Source: Chitinophagales bacterium
Lineage (GTDB): Bacteria; Bacteroidota; Bacteroidia; Chitinophagales; Chitinophagaceae
Length of the DNA stretch: 64,000 nucleotides
Assembly (NCBI GenBank): GCA_020636505.1
Contig: JACJXR010000008.1
Coordinates: forward strand, 47,859-111,858
Direction: 5' to 3'
Every line of letters begins with the position of its first letter. Within the stretch, counting starts at the first letter, position 1. Shown piece by piece: positions 26,135-34,131 of the stretch. Below the pieces are notes generated by a model. The model did no database searches. It was not told the origin of the DNA and saw only the letters and a list, made by a program, of their open reading frames with translations. The position numbers and the translations under genes were made by a program.

Positions 26135-28030
26135 CTATCCTGCCAATTCGCTCAACTCCAACCAGCGGAGCTCTTTTGCTTCCAATTCTTCTGTCAGTTC
26201 CATCATGCGTTTGCTGATGACTTCCAGCTCTTCGTAGGGTAGGTTGGGGTCGCTCATTTTTGCGGTAAGCGTTTCTTTTTCCGCTTCAAGCTTTGGCAGG
26301 TCTTTTTCTATTTGCTCAAATTCGTGCTTCTCTTTGAAGCTGAGTTTCTTTTTCTCTTTGGGTTTCTCTTGAACGGCTTTGGCTTCTTCCGCTTTCTTTT
26401 GGTTGGCTCGTTCTTCGGCCTCTTTACGCTCCTGTTCTTTTTGCCAAATGCGGTAGTGGCTGTAATTGCCGGGAAAGTCTTGTACCTCTCCGTCCCCTTC
26501 GAATACGAACAGATGATCTACCAAACGGTCCATAAAATACCTGTCGTGCGATACGATGAGCAAACAACCGCCATAGTTGTCCAAAAAGTTCTCCAATACA
26601 GATAATGTAGGAAGGTCGAGGTCGTTGGTAGGCTCGTCCAGTATTAAAAAGTTGGGGTTGCGGAAGAGGACCGTTAACAGTTGCAGACGCTTTTGTTCTC
26701 CACCACTAAGTTTTGACAAGTAGGTGTATTGTTGGTCGGGAGGGAAGAGGAACAATTCCAAAAACTGAGCAGCACTCAATGTGCCGCCTTTGGCCAAAGG
26801 AAAGTTCTCTGCTATGCGCTTGACATATTCTATCACGCGCATATCTTCTTTGTACTCCAAACCTTGTTGAGAGAAGTTGCCGAACACAACGGTGTCGCCG
26901 ATGTTGACCTTACCTGAGTCCTGCAGTTCTTTCTGCTGTATGATGTTGATGAAGGTGGATTTACCTGCGCCGTTCTTACCGATAACACCTACACGCTCAC
27001 CCTTCTTGAAAGTATAGTCGAAGCCTTTGAGTATGACCTTGTCACCAAAGTTTTTATAGACCTTCTTCATCTCCACCACTTTGCCGCCGAGGCGGTTCAT
27101 CTTCATTTGAAGTTCCACCTGCTTGTCTTCAATGCGTTGCTTGGCGCGCTTCTCTATCTCGTAAAAACTGTCTATGCGGCTTTGTGCTTTTGTGGTGCGT
27201 GCCTTGGGTTGCTTGCGCATCCATTCCAGCTCTTTGCGGTATTCGTTTTTCGCTTTGTCTATGTTGGCCTGTTGGTTTTCTATGCGTGCGGCTTTCTTTT
27301 CTATGTAACCTTCATAGTCGCCTTTGTAAGTGTACATATTGCTGCCGTCAATCTCCCATATCACATCGCAAACAGCATCCAAGAAATAACGGTCGTGCGT
27401 AACGAGCAGCAAGGTTACGTTCTGTTGGTTGAGGTAATGTTCCAACCACTCCACCATGCCCACATCCAAATGGTTGGTGGGCTCATCCATTATGAGTAAC
27501 ACATGTTTATGCTCGAAACCTATGTCAATAAGTGTTTGAGCCAATGCCACTCGCTTGCGCTGACCACCGGACAATGTATTGATGCGTTGGTCAAGGTTAT
27601 GGATGTTCAGCTTGCCCAATATCTGCTTCACCTTGGCTTCAAAATCCCATGCACCCATCTCATCCATTTTGGTGATGGCGGCCGCAAGTTTTTCCGCATC
27701 GGGCTCTTTGGCCTCTGTTATGCTTTCGTATTCGCGAATGGCTTCGGCCACGGGATGCTCGTAGTGAAAGATATTGTCTAATATGGTCTTGTGTTCCTCA
27801 AACTGCGGGTCTTGCTCAAACAAGGCCACAGTAACGTCCTTATGTATCCATACATTGCCGTTGTCGGGCACGTCTTGCCCCGCCAATATCTTCAACAAGG
27901 TACTTTTACCGCTACCGTTGCGAGCGACGATGGCTATTTTATCGCCCTCGCTGATGTGAAATGTGATGTTCTCGAAAAGTGGTTTTACCCCGAACGATTT
28001 GCCGATACCCTCTGCCGTCACGTAATGCAT
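26135..28030 (-). CDS. ABC-F family ATPase (Uup-like)
   Basis: The 631-residue soluble protein carries two ABC domains without membrane segments. I start at the ATG at 28030 (MHYVTAEGIGKSFGVKPLFE) rather than the TTG at 28039. Domain 1 has Walker A ARNGSGKST (unusually Ala in place of the first Gly), signature LSGGQRKRVAL and Walker B LLIMDEPTNHLD. The ABC-F linker follows (EKKAARIENQQANIDKAKNE, MRKQPKARTTKAQSRIDSF). Domain 2 has GKNGAGKST, LSGGEQKRLQL and FLILDEPTNDLD. The C-terminus is a charged coiled coil (about 550-631) as in Uup, which binds ribosomes or branched DNA. A TATCTTTG box at 28037-28044 would leave an almost leaderless mRNA. Confidence 0.92.
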   Translation of the reverse strand: MHYVTAEGIGKSFGVKPLFENITFHISEGDKIAIVARNGSGKSTLLKILAGQDVPDNGNVWIHKDVTVALFEQDPQFEEHKTILDNIFHYEHPVAEAIREYESITEAKEPDAEKLAAAITKMDEMGAWDFEAKVKQILGKLNIHNLDQRINTLSGGQRKRVALAQTLIDIGFEHKHVLLIMDEPTNHLDVGMVEWLEHYLNQQNVTLLLVTHDRYFLDAVCDVIWEIDGSNMYTYKGDYEGYIEKKAARIENQQANIDKAKNEYRKELEWMRKQPKARTTKAQSRIDSFYEIEKRAKQRIEDKQVELQMKMNRLGGKVVEMKKVYKNFGDKVILKGFDYTFKKGERVGVIGKNGAGKSTFINIIQQKELQDSGKVNIGDTVVFGNFSQQGLEYKEDMRVIEYVKRIAENFPLAKGGTLSAAQFLELFLFPPDQQYTYLSKLSGGEQKRLQLLTVLFRNPNFLILDEPTNDLDLPTLSVLENFLDNYGGCLLIVSHDRYFMDRLVDHLFVFEGDGEVQDFPGNYSHYRIWQKEQERKEAEERANQKKAEEAKAVQEKPKEKKKLSFKEKHEFEQIEKDLPKLEAEKETLTAKMSDPNLPYEELEVISKRMMELTEELEAKELRWLELSELAG

Positions 28031-28036
28031 AGGGCG

Positions 28037-28044
28037 CAAAGATA
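28037..28044 (-). promoter_or_regulatory. Candidate -7 element TATCTTTG for the ABC-F gene
   Basis: Plus-strand CAAAGATA reads TATCTTTG on the minus strand. Its expected start of transcription lies at or next to the ATG at 28030, so the mRNA would have almost no leader. It also overlaps the TTG start option at 28039, which supports the ATG. Confidence 0.4.
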
Positions 28045-28068
28045 AGAGGAGTGAGTTATATTAGCAGT

Positions 28069-28500
28069 ATGAAGAAAATAGCGACAATCTTTTTTATGTT
28101 ATTCTCTCTGAATGCCATGGCACAAACAACCAGAGGTGGGCATTATTGTGAAGATTTTGTTGATACAAAACCGGAATACATTGAAGGCGACAGGGCCATG
28201 TTAAAAGTTATATTGAAAAACTTCAGGTATCCGTCCGAAGCAAAAGAAAAAGGAGAAACAGGTAGAGTCGTGATATCTTTCGTTGTGTTGATGGATGGTA
28301 GACCGACCGACCATCGAGTAGAGAAAAGTGTGAGCAATACTTTGGATGCAGAGGCGATGAGAGTGATTAAGTTGTTGGATAAATGGAAACCAGCTACAAA
28401 AGACGGTAAGACCGTAAATGCTCAGTATACACTTCCGGTAACTTTTGCACTTGATAACAGCGATAATACATTTAGAAAGAAGAAACGCAGAAGTAGGTAG
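28069..28500 (+). CDS. Periplasmic stand-alone TonB C-terminal domain protein
   Basis: The product has 143 residues from the ATG at 28069 (MKKIATIFFMLFSLNAMAQ), a cleavable signal peptide. Residues about 45-135 match a TonB C-terminal domain: FRYPSEAKEKGETGRVVISF, VVLMDGRPTDHRVEKSVSN, LDAEAMRVIKLLDKWKPATK and YTLPVTFALD. Classical TonB proteins have an uncleaved N-terminal anchor and a proline-rich linker, both absent here, so this is not an energy transducer. Secreted TonB-like domains are common in Bacteroidota and may bind receptors or peptidoglycan. It has a basic C-terminal tail (RKKKRRSR). It converges with the next gene; a short inverted repeat AGTAGGT/ACCTACT (28492-28513) spans the two stops. 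Confidence 0.82.
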   Translation: MKKIATIFFMLFSLNAMAQTTRGGHYCEDFVDTKPEYIEGDRAMLKVILKNFRYPSEAKEKGETGRVVISFVVLMDGRPTDHRVEKSVSNTLDAEAMRVIKLLDKWKPATKDGKTVNAQYTLPVTFALDNSDNTFRKKKRRSR

Positions 28501-28508
28501 AATTGAAC

Positions 28509-29039
28509 CTACTCCGCCTTCTCATATGCCTCTTTCAGCCATTCTAGTAGCTCTTTATCTACCTCTTTCTTATCGGTGAGTTGTACACGGTGTGTACACA
28601 TGGTTCCGAACGGTCCTGAATTGCCTAGCCTGTCTGTAGTTGGTTTGTCTTTCAGTTTCAGCCCAAGATCGATGCGTGTTTTGGTTGCAGGCTTGATAAG
28701 TGCAAATTGTTTTTTACGAATGAAGCTTACGCTATCCTTTTTGGGTGTGATGGTAATGTCCTTACCAAACTTGGATATTTTTTTGAGTAGTTCATCGTAT
28801 ATGGGCTTCAATGATTCTTTGCCTTTGTATTGATTGGTCAGCAAGTCGTCTGCATCATGAGAGGCCGCATCAGCACCTCTGGCTTTCAGGGCCACAAGGT
28901 TGGCATAACCATGTGTGAAGCCATGCTCTGCTTTCAAATAGTCAATGATGGCCTTGTGTTTATCGAGTTTTGTTTTCTGAACAACTTTTATCCATTGTTC
29001 AAGTGTTTTGCCTGTTTTTTCCAATAGTCCTTCTTCCAT
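28509..29039 (-). CDS. DUF4287/DUF5655 domain protein
   Basis: The 176-residue cytoplasmic protein has two modules. Residues 1-70 are a helical DUF4287 domain (EKTGKTLEQWIKVVQKTKLD, HGYANLVALKARG). Residues about 80-170 are a DUF5655 domain (YDELLKKISKFGKDITITPK, SVSFIRKKQFALIKPATKTR, DLGLKLKD, HRVQLTDKKEVDKELLEWLK). The second module is related to a family of small predicted transport or nucleic-acid-associated proteins without known activity. The gene is followed after 10 bases by another small gene in the same direction (29050-29457 lies upstream of it), so they may be cotranscribed. Family assignment is from memory of these domains; function is unknown. Confidence 0.75.
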   Translation of the reverse strand: MEEGLLEKTGKTLEQWIKVVQKTKLDKHKAIIDYLKAEHGFTHGYANLVALKARGADAASHDADDLLTNQYKGKESLKPIYDELLKKISKFGKDITITPKKDSVSFIRKKQFALIKPATKTRIDLGLKLKDKPTTDRLGNSGPFGTMCTHRVQLTDKKEVDKELLEWLKEAYEKAE

Positions 29040-29049
29040 AATATTTCGT

Positions 29050-29457
29050 TTACCAATTCCCTAATATAGCACCCATTACTGTCAATGTTACAATACAATA
29101 TCCTGCGTTTATAAGGAAGAGCTTCAAACTCCGTTTTTCAAAAAGGTAGAGTATGCCTAAGAACATAGCCACAAATCCGAGCCCAGTCATGAAGCCTGCA
29201 AACATGCCAAAATTTATATTGCCTTTGGGTCCTATGAACATCTCAAGGTTGATGGCGGCAACGAGTGTAAGCAGGAATGATAATCCGAATACCATGCCCA
29301 TGTTGCGGTTTTTTAGGTATTCTTCTGTAAAGTCGCCCGCTTTCATCCATGCTTTACCGAAAATAGGCCCATACCATATACCGCCTATTAAAAAGGCTAC
29401 AACAGTTGCACCCAAACCCGCCAACCAATTGATGGTTGATAATGTTACTTCTTCCAT
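29050..29457 (-). CDS. DUF1761 family membrane protein
   Basis: The 135-residue protein has four predicted transmembrane helices: NWLAGLGATVVAFLIGGIWY, MVFGLSFLLTLVAAINLEMF, FAGFMTGLGFVAMFLGILYL and LFLINAGYCIVTLTVMGAIL. The family mark is WYGPIFGKAWMKAG after the first helix, typical of DUF1761. No catalytic or transport role is established for the family. It starts at ATG 29457, ends 10 bases before the DUF4287 gene in the same direction, and lies 56 bases downstream of the AraC-type regulator gene, which might control it. Confidence 0.78.
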   Translation of the reverse strand: MEEVTLSTINWLAGLGATVVAFLIGGIWYGPIFGKAWMKAGDFTEEYLKNRNMGMVFGLSFLLTLVAAINLEMFIGPKGNINFGMFAGFMTGLGFVAMFLGILYLFEKRSLKLFLINAGYCIVTLTVMGAILGNW

Positions 29458-29513
29458 ATCAATGTTTGTGGGTACAATGATATGGATAAGGTTGCGGTGT
29501 GTATTGTAAAAAA

Positions 29514-30341
29514 TTAACCTGACGTGTCTATAGGGAAGAAGTTGGATTGGGAGTTATGCGATTGGTCGATAAACTCTTTTGGGTTGAAACCTGAAAAATG
29601 TTTGAACTCTTTTATGAAATGTGATTGGTCTGAATATCCGCAAGAGTATGCGATGTCTGTCCAAGCTACTTTTTCTTTATGCTGTATGCGTTGCATTATT
29701 TCGTTGAACCGAAGTATACGCTGATAGTATTTGGGAGTGAGCCCCAAGTACTTTTTGAAAAGGTCTATCAGGTGTTTTTGAGAATGAGGGAAATGCTCGA
29801 TGATGTTGTTCAGGTTCGATACGGGTTCTTGCTGCAACCGGTTGATAATATCCAGTAGGTCGGTGGATGGGTTTAGCTCAGGCTTGTAGCGTTGCTTTAG
29901 CCATTGTTCCGCCAAGCCGAACTTTTCATTGGGTGTGGTGGCACTTGTAATGTCGTCTCTTAAGTGCAATATGTCATCTCCTAACACTTCCTCTGCAGGT
30001 ACAATTTTTTCCGCCAATTCAATCATGTGTTTGTGAAGGAATGGGTATGCTCCATGTGGTTTGAACTGTATTACGAACATGGACGAGTCGGTATGAGCTG
30101 AAATGGATAGATAGTTTCTGTGCAGGCCCGATATCCAAACCTTGGTAAAAGTGCCATTGGGTTTAAGGGTATCATTGTCGAATGTGTGGCGTGTATATCC
30201 GTCCAGCTCGAAGATGATAAAGGCATGACCCGTAGGCACAACACGTTCCACTTCATGGTCGGGCATGAATCCTGAAAAGAACATGATGGTTTCAACATGT
30301 TGGGCTAGCTCTTCCGAAGGTTTGTGTTGGAGGAATTCCAT
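29514..30341 (-). CDS. AraC family transcriptional regulator
   Basis: The 275-residue protein has an N-terminal domain of the DUF6597 type (MEFLQHKPSEELAQHVETIM, VERVVPTGHAFIIFELDGYT, VWISGLHRNYLSISAHTDSS) that probably senses a small ligand. The C-terminal AraC DNA-binding domain has two helix-turn-helix units (about 165-265; FPHSQKHLIDLFKKYLGLTP, KYYQRILRFNEIMQRI, WTDIAYSCGYSDQSHFIKEF, SGFNPKEF). The second helix-turn-helix, GYSDQSHFIKEFKHFSG, is a textbook match. Targets are unknown; the DUF1761 and DUF4287 genes downstream are candidates. It diverges from pntA. Confidence 0.92.
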   Translation of the reverse strand: MEFLQHKPSEELAQHVETIMFFSGFMPDHEVERVVPTGHAFIIFELDGYTRHTFDNDTLKPNGTFTKVWISGLHRNYLSISAHTDSSMFVIQFKPHGAYPFLHKHMIELAEKIVPAEEVLGDDILHLRDDITSATTPNEKFGLAEQWLKQRYKPELNPSTDLLDIINRLQQEPVSNLNNIIEHFPHSQKHLIDLFKKYLGLTPKYYQRILRFNEIMQRIQHKEKVAWTDIAYSCGYSDQSHFIKEFKHFSGFNPKEFIDQSHNSQSNFFPIDTSG

Positions 30342-30479
30342 TATTCAAGTTTACTGATTTTTAAACAATCGCACTCCATTGTCGGCGTTGTCAACTTATT
30401 ATTCTTTTTGTACAAACCCTTTGACTTTCAAGGATAAAAAACATATTTTCATAATCTTAAAACGAATTCCTGAAAACTT

Positions 30480-31616
30480 ATGATAGTAGGTGTACTGAAA
30501 GAGCAAGGTTCGGAAACAAGAGTTTCGCTTGTGCCCGAAGTGGCAGCCGCATTGGTAAAAATGAATGTACAGGTGTATGTGGAGAGCGGTGCAGGTGAAT
30601 CGGCATATCACAGCGATGCATCTTATACAGACGTAGGTGCCGTTCTGAAAGACAGAAACAGCATTGCATCCGAAGCTGATGTTTTACTGACCATCAATCC
30701 TGAGAATGTCCCTGACAGTGCAAGGAAAGACGCTGTACTGCTCGGAGTGTTTCAGCCGTTGTTCAATACGCAACTGATGCAGGAATGGGCGACCAAAGGC
30801 TATACCATCTTCAGTATGGACAACATACCGCGTACCACACGTGCGCAGGCTATGGATGTGCTCAGTTCTCAGGCAAACATTGCAGGTTATAAAGCAGTGT
30901 TGAAAGCTGCAACGGAATATTGTCGTTACTTCCCGATGTTCATGACTGCGGCGGGTAGTATACCTCCGGCCAAAGTGTTGATATTGGGTGCAGGTGTTGC
31001 AGGATTGCAAGCCATCGCCACCGCCAAACGTTTGGGTGCTGTGGTGGAAGTGTTTGATGTACGTCCTGCGGTGAAGGAAGAGGTGATGAGCCTCGGTGCG
31101 AAGTTTGTTGAGGTGGAAGGTGCCGCCGATGCATCCAAAGCAGGCGGATATGCCGTACTGCAAACGGAAGAATATCAACAGAAGCAAAAGGCCAAGATAC
31201 ATGAGCACGCCAAGAAGGCTGACATCATTATCTCAACGGCGCAAATACCGGGACGAAAAGCACCGATACTCATCACCAAAGAAATGGTGAATGATATGCG
31301 TGCGGGTTCTGTAATTGTGGATATCGCCGCTTCTTCAGGAGGAAACACTGAGCTTACCGAAGATTGCAAAACGGTTGTGCACAACGGAGTGACCATAATC
31401 GGTGATTCCGCATTGGCATGTTCTGCTTCTTCCGATGCAAGTAAAGTATACAGCAAGAACGTGCTGAACTTCTTGAAACTGATAATAGACAAGGATGGCA
31501 ATATGAACCTCAACTACGAGGATGATATAGTTGCCGGAACTTGTGTGGCAAAAGATGGAAAGATAGTGAACGAAAGAGTGTTGTCATTTATTAACCCGCA
31601 AACTACCAACGCATAA
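30480..31616 (+). CDS. pntA: NAD(P) transhydrogenase subunit alpha part 1 (NAD-binding domain I)
   Basis: The 378-residue soluble subunit is domain I of proton-translocating transhydrogenase, which moves hydride from NADH to NADP+ using the proton gradient. It shows the AlaDH/PNT N-terminal block (MIVGVLKEQGSETRVSLVPE), the family stretch NIPRTTRAQAMDVLSSQANIAGYKA (about 120-144) and the NAD fold GAGVAGLQAIATAKRLGAVV with EVFDVRPAVKEE (about 170-195), then IIISTAQIPGRKAPILITKE and SVIVDIAASSGGN. It begins with ATG at 30480. The alpha chain is split into two genes here, as in many non-enteric bacteria. The three pnt genes are 9 and 3 bases apart, one operon, supplying NADPH. Confidence 0.95.
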   Translation: MIVGVLKEQGSETRVSLVPEVAAALVKMNVQVYVESGAGESAYHSDASYTDVGAVLKDRNSIASEADVLLTINPENVPDSARKDAVLLGVFQPLFNTQLMQEWATKGYTIFSMDNIPRTTRAQAMDVLSSQANIAGYKAVLKAATEYCRYFPMFMTAAGSIPPAKVLILGAGVAGLQAIATAKRLGAVVEVFDVRPAVKEEVMSLGAKFVEVEGAADASKAGGYAVLQTEEYQQKQKAKIHEHAKKADIIISTAQIPGRKAPILITKEMVNDMRAGSVIVDIAASSGGNTELTEDCKTVVHNGVTIIGDSALACSASSDASKVYSKNVLNFLKLIIDKDGNMNLNYEDDIVAGTCVAKDGKIVNERVLSFINPQTTNA

Positions 31617-31625
31617 TATTCTTAT

Positions 31626-31949
31626 ATGGAAGTATTGAATGAACTGTTTACCGACCCGTCCACGTACCGGTTGCTCACAATTGTCATTCTATCGATATTC
31701 TTGGGTATCGAGGTGATATCGCGAGTGCCATCGGTATTGCATACGCCTCTTATGAGTGGTGCCAACGCCATACACGGTGTTGTGATCATCGGTGCCATCA
31801 TTGTAATGGGGCAAGCACCGTCTGACGATTATCTCGCACTTACATTGGGTTTCCTGGCTGTGATACTGGGAACACTGAATGTGGTGGGAGGCTTTGTGGT
31901 AACCGACCGTATGTTGGAAATGTTCGGTAAAAAGAAAAAACGTAAGTAA
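31626..31949 (+). CDS. NAD(P) transhydrogenase subunit alpha part 2 (membrane domain)
   Basis: The 107-residue protein corresponds to the C-terminal membrane part of PntA. Three or four helices are visible: TIVILSIFLGIEVISRVPSV, GANAIHGVVIIGAIIVMGQA and LALTLGFLAVILGTLNVVGG, ending FVVTDRMLEMFGKKKKRK. The sequence LHTPLMSGANAIHGVV is the family signature and contains residues that line the proton path. It sits between pntA and pntB with 9- and 3-base gaps. In many organisms it is named pntAb or pntA2. Confidence 0.93.
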   Translation: MEVLNELFTDPSTYRLLTIVILSIFLGIEVISRVPSVLHTPLMSGANAIHGVVIIGAIIVMGQAPSDDYLALTLGFLAVILGTLNVVGGFVVTDRMLEMFGKKKKRK

Positions 31950-31952
31950 TCT

Positions 31953-33350
31953 ATGGATCAACAAGCAATACTTTTATTGGGTTATCTCATCGGTTCGATA
32001 ACATTCATCGTTGGATTGAAAATGTTGTCGCATCCCGACAGCGCACGCCGTGGTAACTTGGTAGCGGCAGTGGGCATGATCATCGCCATATTCGTAACGA
32101 TATTTCTATACAGAGACCACAACGGAAATGCCTTAGGCAACTATGGTTGGATATTTGGCGGATTGATAGTCGGTACACTGGCGGGTACACTCATAGCCAA
32201 GAGGGTACAAATGACGGCCATGCCTGAAATGGTGAGCCTCTTCAACGGTATGGGTGGTGCCTGTGCCATGCTCATATCCATTGTGGAGCATCATCACAAT
32301 CCTGATGCCGCAATAGGTATGAAGGTGGTGATAGTGTTGGGTATGATAATAGGAACGGTGTCCTTCACCGGTAGTATGATAGCCTGGGGTAAGTTGGCCG
32401 GTAAGATAAAAGACCGTGCCATACCTGCGGGACAAATAATCAACTTCTTACTGTTCGGTGGACTTATTGTTTCGGCGGTGATGGTGATAGGCGGATATAA
32501 CGATACGCCAGCATTGTTCTATACCATACTTGCATTGGCAGCCACATACGGTATACTGTTCGTGATGCCGATAGGTGGTGCGGATATGCCGGTGGTGATA
32601 TCGTTGCTCAACTCGTTTACGGGTGTGGCAGCCGCATTCGGAGGCTTCTTGTACGATAATCCTGTTATGTTGACGGGTGGTATCCTTGTGGGTAGTGCCG
32701 GTACGATACTCACCATTTTGATGTGTAACGCGATGAACCGTTCGCTGAAAAACGTACTGATAGGTTCGTTCGGTGGTGGTGCAAAAGGTGGAACAGCCGC
32801 AGGAGACAAAGAGCAAGGAGCATACAAAGAAATAAGCCTGAACGATACCGCTGTATTGATGGCGTATGCGCAAAAGGTGATGATAATACCCGGTTATGGT
32901 TTGGCTGTTGCGCAAGCGCAGCACGCTTGTCATGAGTTGGAAAAAGTATTGGCCGAAAAAGATGTTGAAGTTTTATATGGGATACACCCCGTAGCAGGAC
33001 GTATGCCGGGACATATGAACGTATTGCTCGCGGAGGCCGATGTGCCTTATGAGAAGCTATTGGAAATGGAAGATGCCAATGACCAAATGAGCACCACCAA
33101 CGTGGTGATGGTGATAGGTGCCAACGATGTGGTGAACCCTGCCGCACTCGACGACCCCGGAAGCCCTATATACGGTATGCCGATATTGGAAGTGGAGAAG
33201 GCGGAACATGTTATAGTGAACAAGCGAAGCATGAAACCCGGATATGCGGGCATCGAAAACGAATTGTTCTTCCGTCCGAAGACATCCATGTTGTTCGGCG
33301 ATGCCAAGAAGGTTCTGCAAGACTTGGTGAGCGAATTGAAACAAATGTAA
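31953..33350 (+). CDS. pntB: NAD(P) transhydrogenase subunit beta
   Basis: The 465-residue protein has about eight N-terminal helices forming the proton channel with the small alpha subunit (for example LLGYLIGSITFIVGLKMLSH, TAMPEMVSLFNGMGGACAML, IPAGQIINFLLFGGLIVSAV and ADMPVVISLLNSFTGVAAAF). Domain III follows (about 290-465) and binds NADP+ with the site GYGLAVAQAQHACHELEKVL, then GIHPVAGRMPGHMNVLLAEA, IGANDVVNPAALDDPGSPIY and VNKRSMKPGYAGIENELFF. All family blocks are intact. It ends the pnt operon at the hairpin 33374-33398. Confidence 0.96.
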   Translation: MDQQAILLLGYLIGSITFIVGLKMLSHPDSARRGNLVAAVGMIIAIFVTIFLYRDHNGNALGNYGWIFGGLIVGTLAGTLIAKRVQMTAMPEMVSLFNGMGGACAMLISIVEHHHNPDAAIGMKVVIVLGMIIGTVSFTGSMIAWGKLAGKIKDRAIPAGQIINFLLFGGLIVSAVMVIGGYNDTPALFYTILALAATYGILFVMPIGGADMPVVISLLNSFTGVAAAFGGFLYDNPVMLTGGILVGSAGTILTILMCNAMNRSLKNVLIGSFGGGAKGGTAAGDKEQGAYKEISLNDTAVLMAYAQKVMIIPGYGLAVAQAQHACHELEKVLAEKDVEVLYGIHPVAGRMPGHMNVLLAEADVPYEKLLEMEDANDQMSTTNVVMVIGANDVVNPAALDDPGSPIYGMPILEVEKAEHVIVNKRSMKPGYAGIENELFFRPKTSMLFGDAKKVLQDLVSELKQM

Positions 33351-33373
33351 ATTGTAAGCACTACTTGAATAGC

Positions 33374-33398
33374 AAAAGCCCCTCATTGAGGGGCTTTT
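33374..33398. terminator. Bidirectional terminator between pntB and the micro-protein pair
   Basis: AAAAGCCCCTC (33374-33384), loop ATT and GAGGGGCTTTT (33388-33398) make a perfect 11-bp stem with A/T flanks, able to act on both strands. It ends pntB and also the minus-strand micro-protein transcript. A related hairpin ends the second micro-protein locus at 36821-36847. Confidence 0.85.
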
Positions 33399-33400
33399 GC

Positions 33401-33426
33401 ACATACATAAGGATAAGAGAAATTTC
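33401..33426 (-). repeat. Conserved 3' UTR motif, copy 1
   Basis: The plus strand carries ACATA, then GGATAAGAG and AAATTT immediately beside the terminator hairpin. The same elements occur at 36851-36876 beside the other hairpin. On the minus strand it lies in the 3' UTR of the micro-protein transcript. Confidence 0.6.
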
Positions 33427-33456
33427 TTTTGTCAAGCAAGCAATATAACTTCTCCT

Positions 33457-33639
33457 TTAGAAGAGGGCATCCAGATTGGCTGCGATAAGCAGCAATACCA
33501 GTATCAGCCCGAATATGAAAGACTTTTGAATGGCTTCCGTATTCAATGCGGCTAAGCCTGCGTTTATCTTTTGGCGTATGGTGGTTTTGATATTGGCCAA
33601 TACACTTTGTACGGCACTTGTAATAGTGGTGTGTTGCAT
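33457..33639 (-). CDS. Micro-protein with C-terminal membrane anchor (member A)
   Basis: The 60-residue protein begins with ATG at 33639 and has a polar helical part (QSVLANIKTTIRQKINAGLA) followed by a C-terminal hydrophobic segment (FIFGLILVLLLIAANLDALF). The block EAIQK just before the anchor matches EAVQK in the neighbour at 33698-33838. A leader element TCAAAACAAAAAACACA ends 7 bases before its ATG and recurs before the other two members. There is no signal peptide; it should insert with the N-terminus inside. It is 58 bases downstream of member B, probably cotranscribed. I know no family for it. The conserved leader and the paralogues are what make it a credible gene. Confidence 0.6.
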   Translation of the reverse strand: MQHTTITSAVQSVLANIKTTIRQKINAGLAALNTEAIQKSFIFGLILVLLLIAANLDALF

Positions 33640-33697
33640 GATACTGTGTTTTTTGTTTTGAGGTATGGATAATAGAATGACAAGGACAGCAACACAA

Positions 33698-33838
33698 TTA
33701 GATGTGTACTGCCAATGCGATACATACCAATATACCTGCGAACATCAGTATCTTTTGAACGGCTTCTTTGCGGATGATTGCTTGTGCGGGAGCTTTGGTT
33801 GCTTCTGTTGCGATCGTGTAGTTAAGTGTTGCTTGCAT
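33698..33838 (-). CDS. Micro-protein with C-terminal membrane anchor (member B)
   Basis: A 46-residue frame from ATG at 33838 to TAA at 33698 reads MQATLNYTIATEATKAPAQA, then IIRKEAVQK and the anchor ILMFAGILVCIALAVHI. The anchor aligns closely with the end of member C at 36934 (KILLFSAIVACVTLAVWI): the pattern is K-I-L-x-F-x-x-I-x-x-C-x-x-L-A-V-x-I. The gene has a long A-rich leader with several ACAAAAA and AACACA units and a promoter-like pair TTTG-N21-CATCTTTG at 33965-33997, identical in spacing to that of member C. It is too short for most gene finders. Function is unknown; a small membrane regulator or stress peptide is possible. Confidence 0.65.
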   Translation of the reverse strand: MQATLNYTIATEATKAPAQAIIRKEAVQKILMFAGILVCIALAVHI

Positions 33839-33964
33839 GACTGTGTTTTTTAAATGTGTTTTTGTTTTGAGTGTGTTTTTCGTGTGTGTTTTATTTTTTG
33901 TTTTGAAACGCCTTTTTTGTTTTGTTCTGTTTGTGTTTGTTTCGTTTGCGTCTCAATGACAATA

Positions 33965-33997
33965 CAAAGATGCGACGTGAGAGGGCCTGTTTCCAAA
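33965..33997 (-). promoter_or_regulatory. Promoter of micro-protein locus 1 (members B and A)
   Basis: On the minus strand TTTG (33997-33994), 21 bases and CATCTTTG (33972-33965) resemble the Bacteroidota promoter. The same TTTG-N21-CATnTTTG pair and the flanking GGCCTGTT block are found at locus 2 (37163-37195). Conservation of spacing in two loci supports function. Confidence 0.6.
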
Positions 33998-34001
33998 TAA
34001 T

Positions 34002-34060
34002 CGTTAATGGTTAACGCTCGTTTTGTAAATGGTTAACAAGCTCATTAGTTAACGGTTAAC
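34002..34060. promoter_or_regulatory. GTTAAC operator-like cluster, locus 1
   Basis: Four copies of the palindrome GTTAAC lie at 34010-34015, 34032-34037, 34048-34053 and 34055-34060, just upstream of the micro-protein promoter. CGTTAA-TGG-TTAACG (34002-34016) is itself an inverted repeat. This looks like a multi-site operator. The cluster ends 71 bases after the stop of the SBBP gene. Confidence 0.5.
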
Positions 34061-34131
34061 CAACCATTAAGAAATGAGGCTGCCAAATTCGGCTATAATT
34101 CTCTGAAAGTATTGACGGTATTGACTTTTGC

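Noticed and set aside
26135..28030. Loss of function in the first ABC domain because Walker A starts with Ala
   Set aside because: The GKS/T core, signature and Walker B are intact, and the first Gly is tolerant to replacement in ABC-F proteins.
33665..33853. Plus-strand 62-codon frame overlapping micro-protein B
   Set aside because: It is Cys-rich antisense sequence with no leader or homologous second copy, whereas the minus-strand frame has both.
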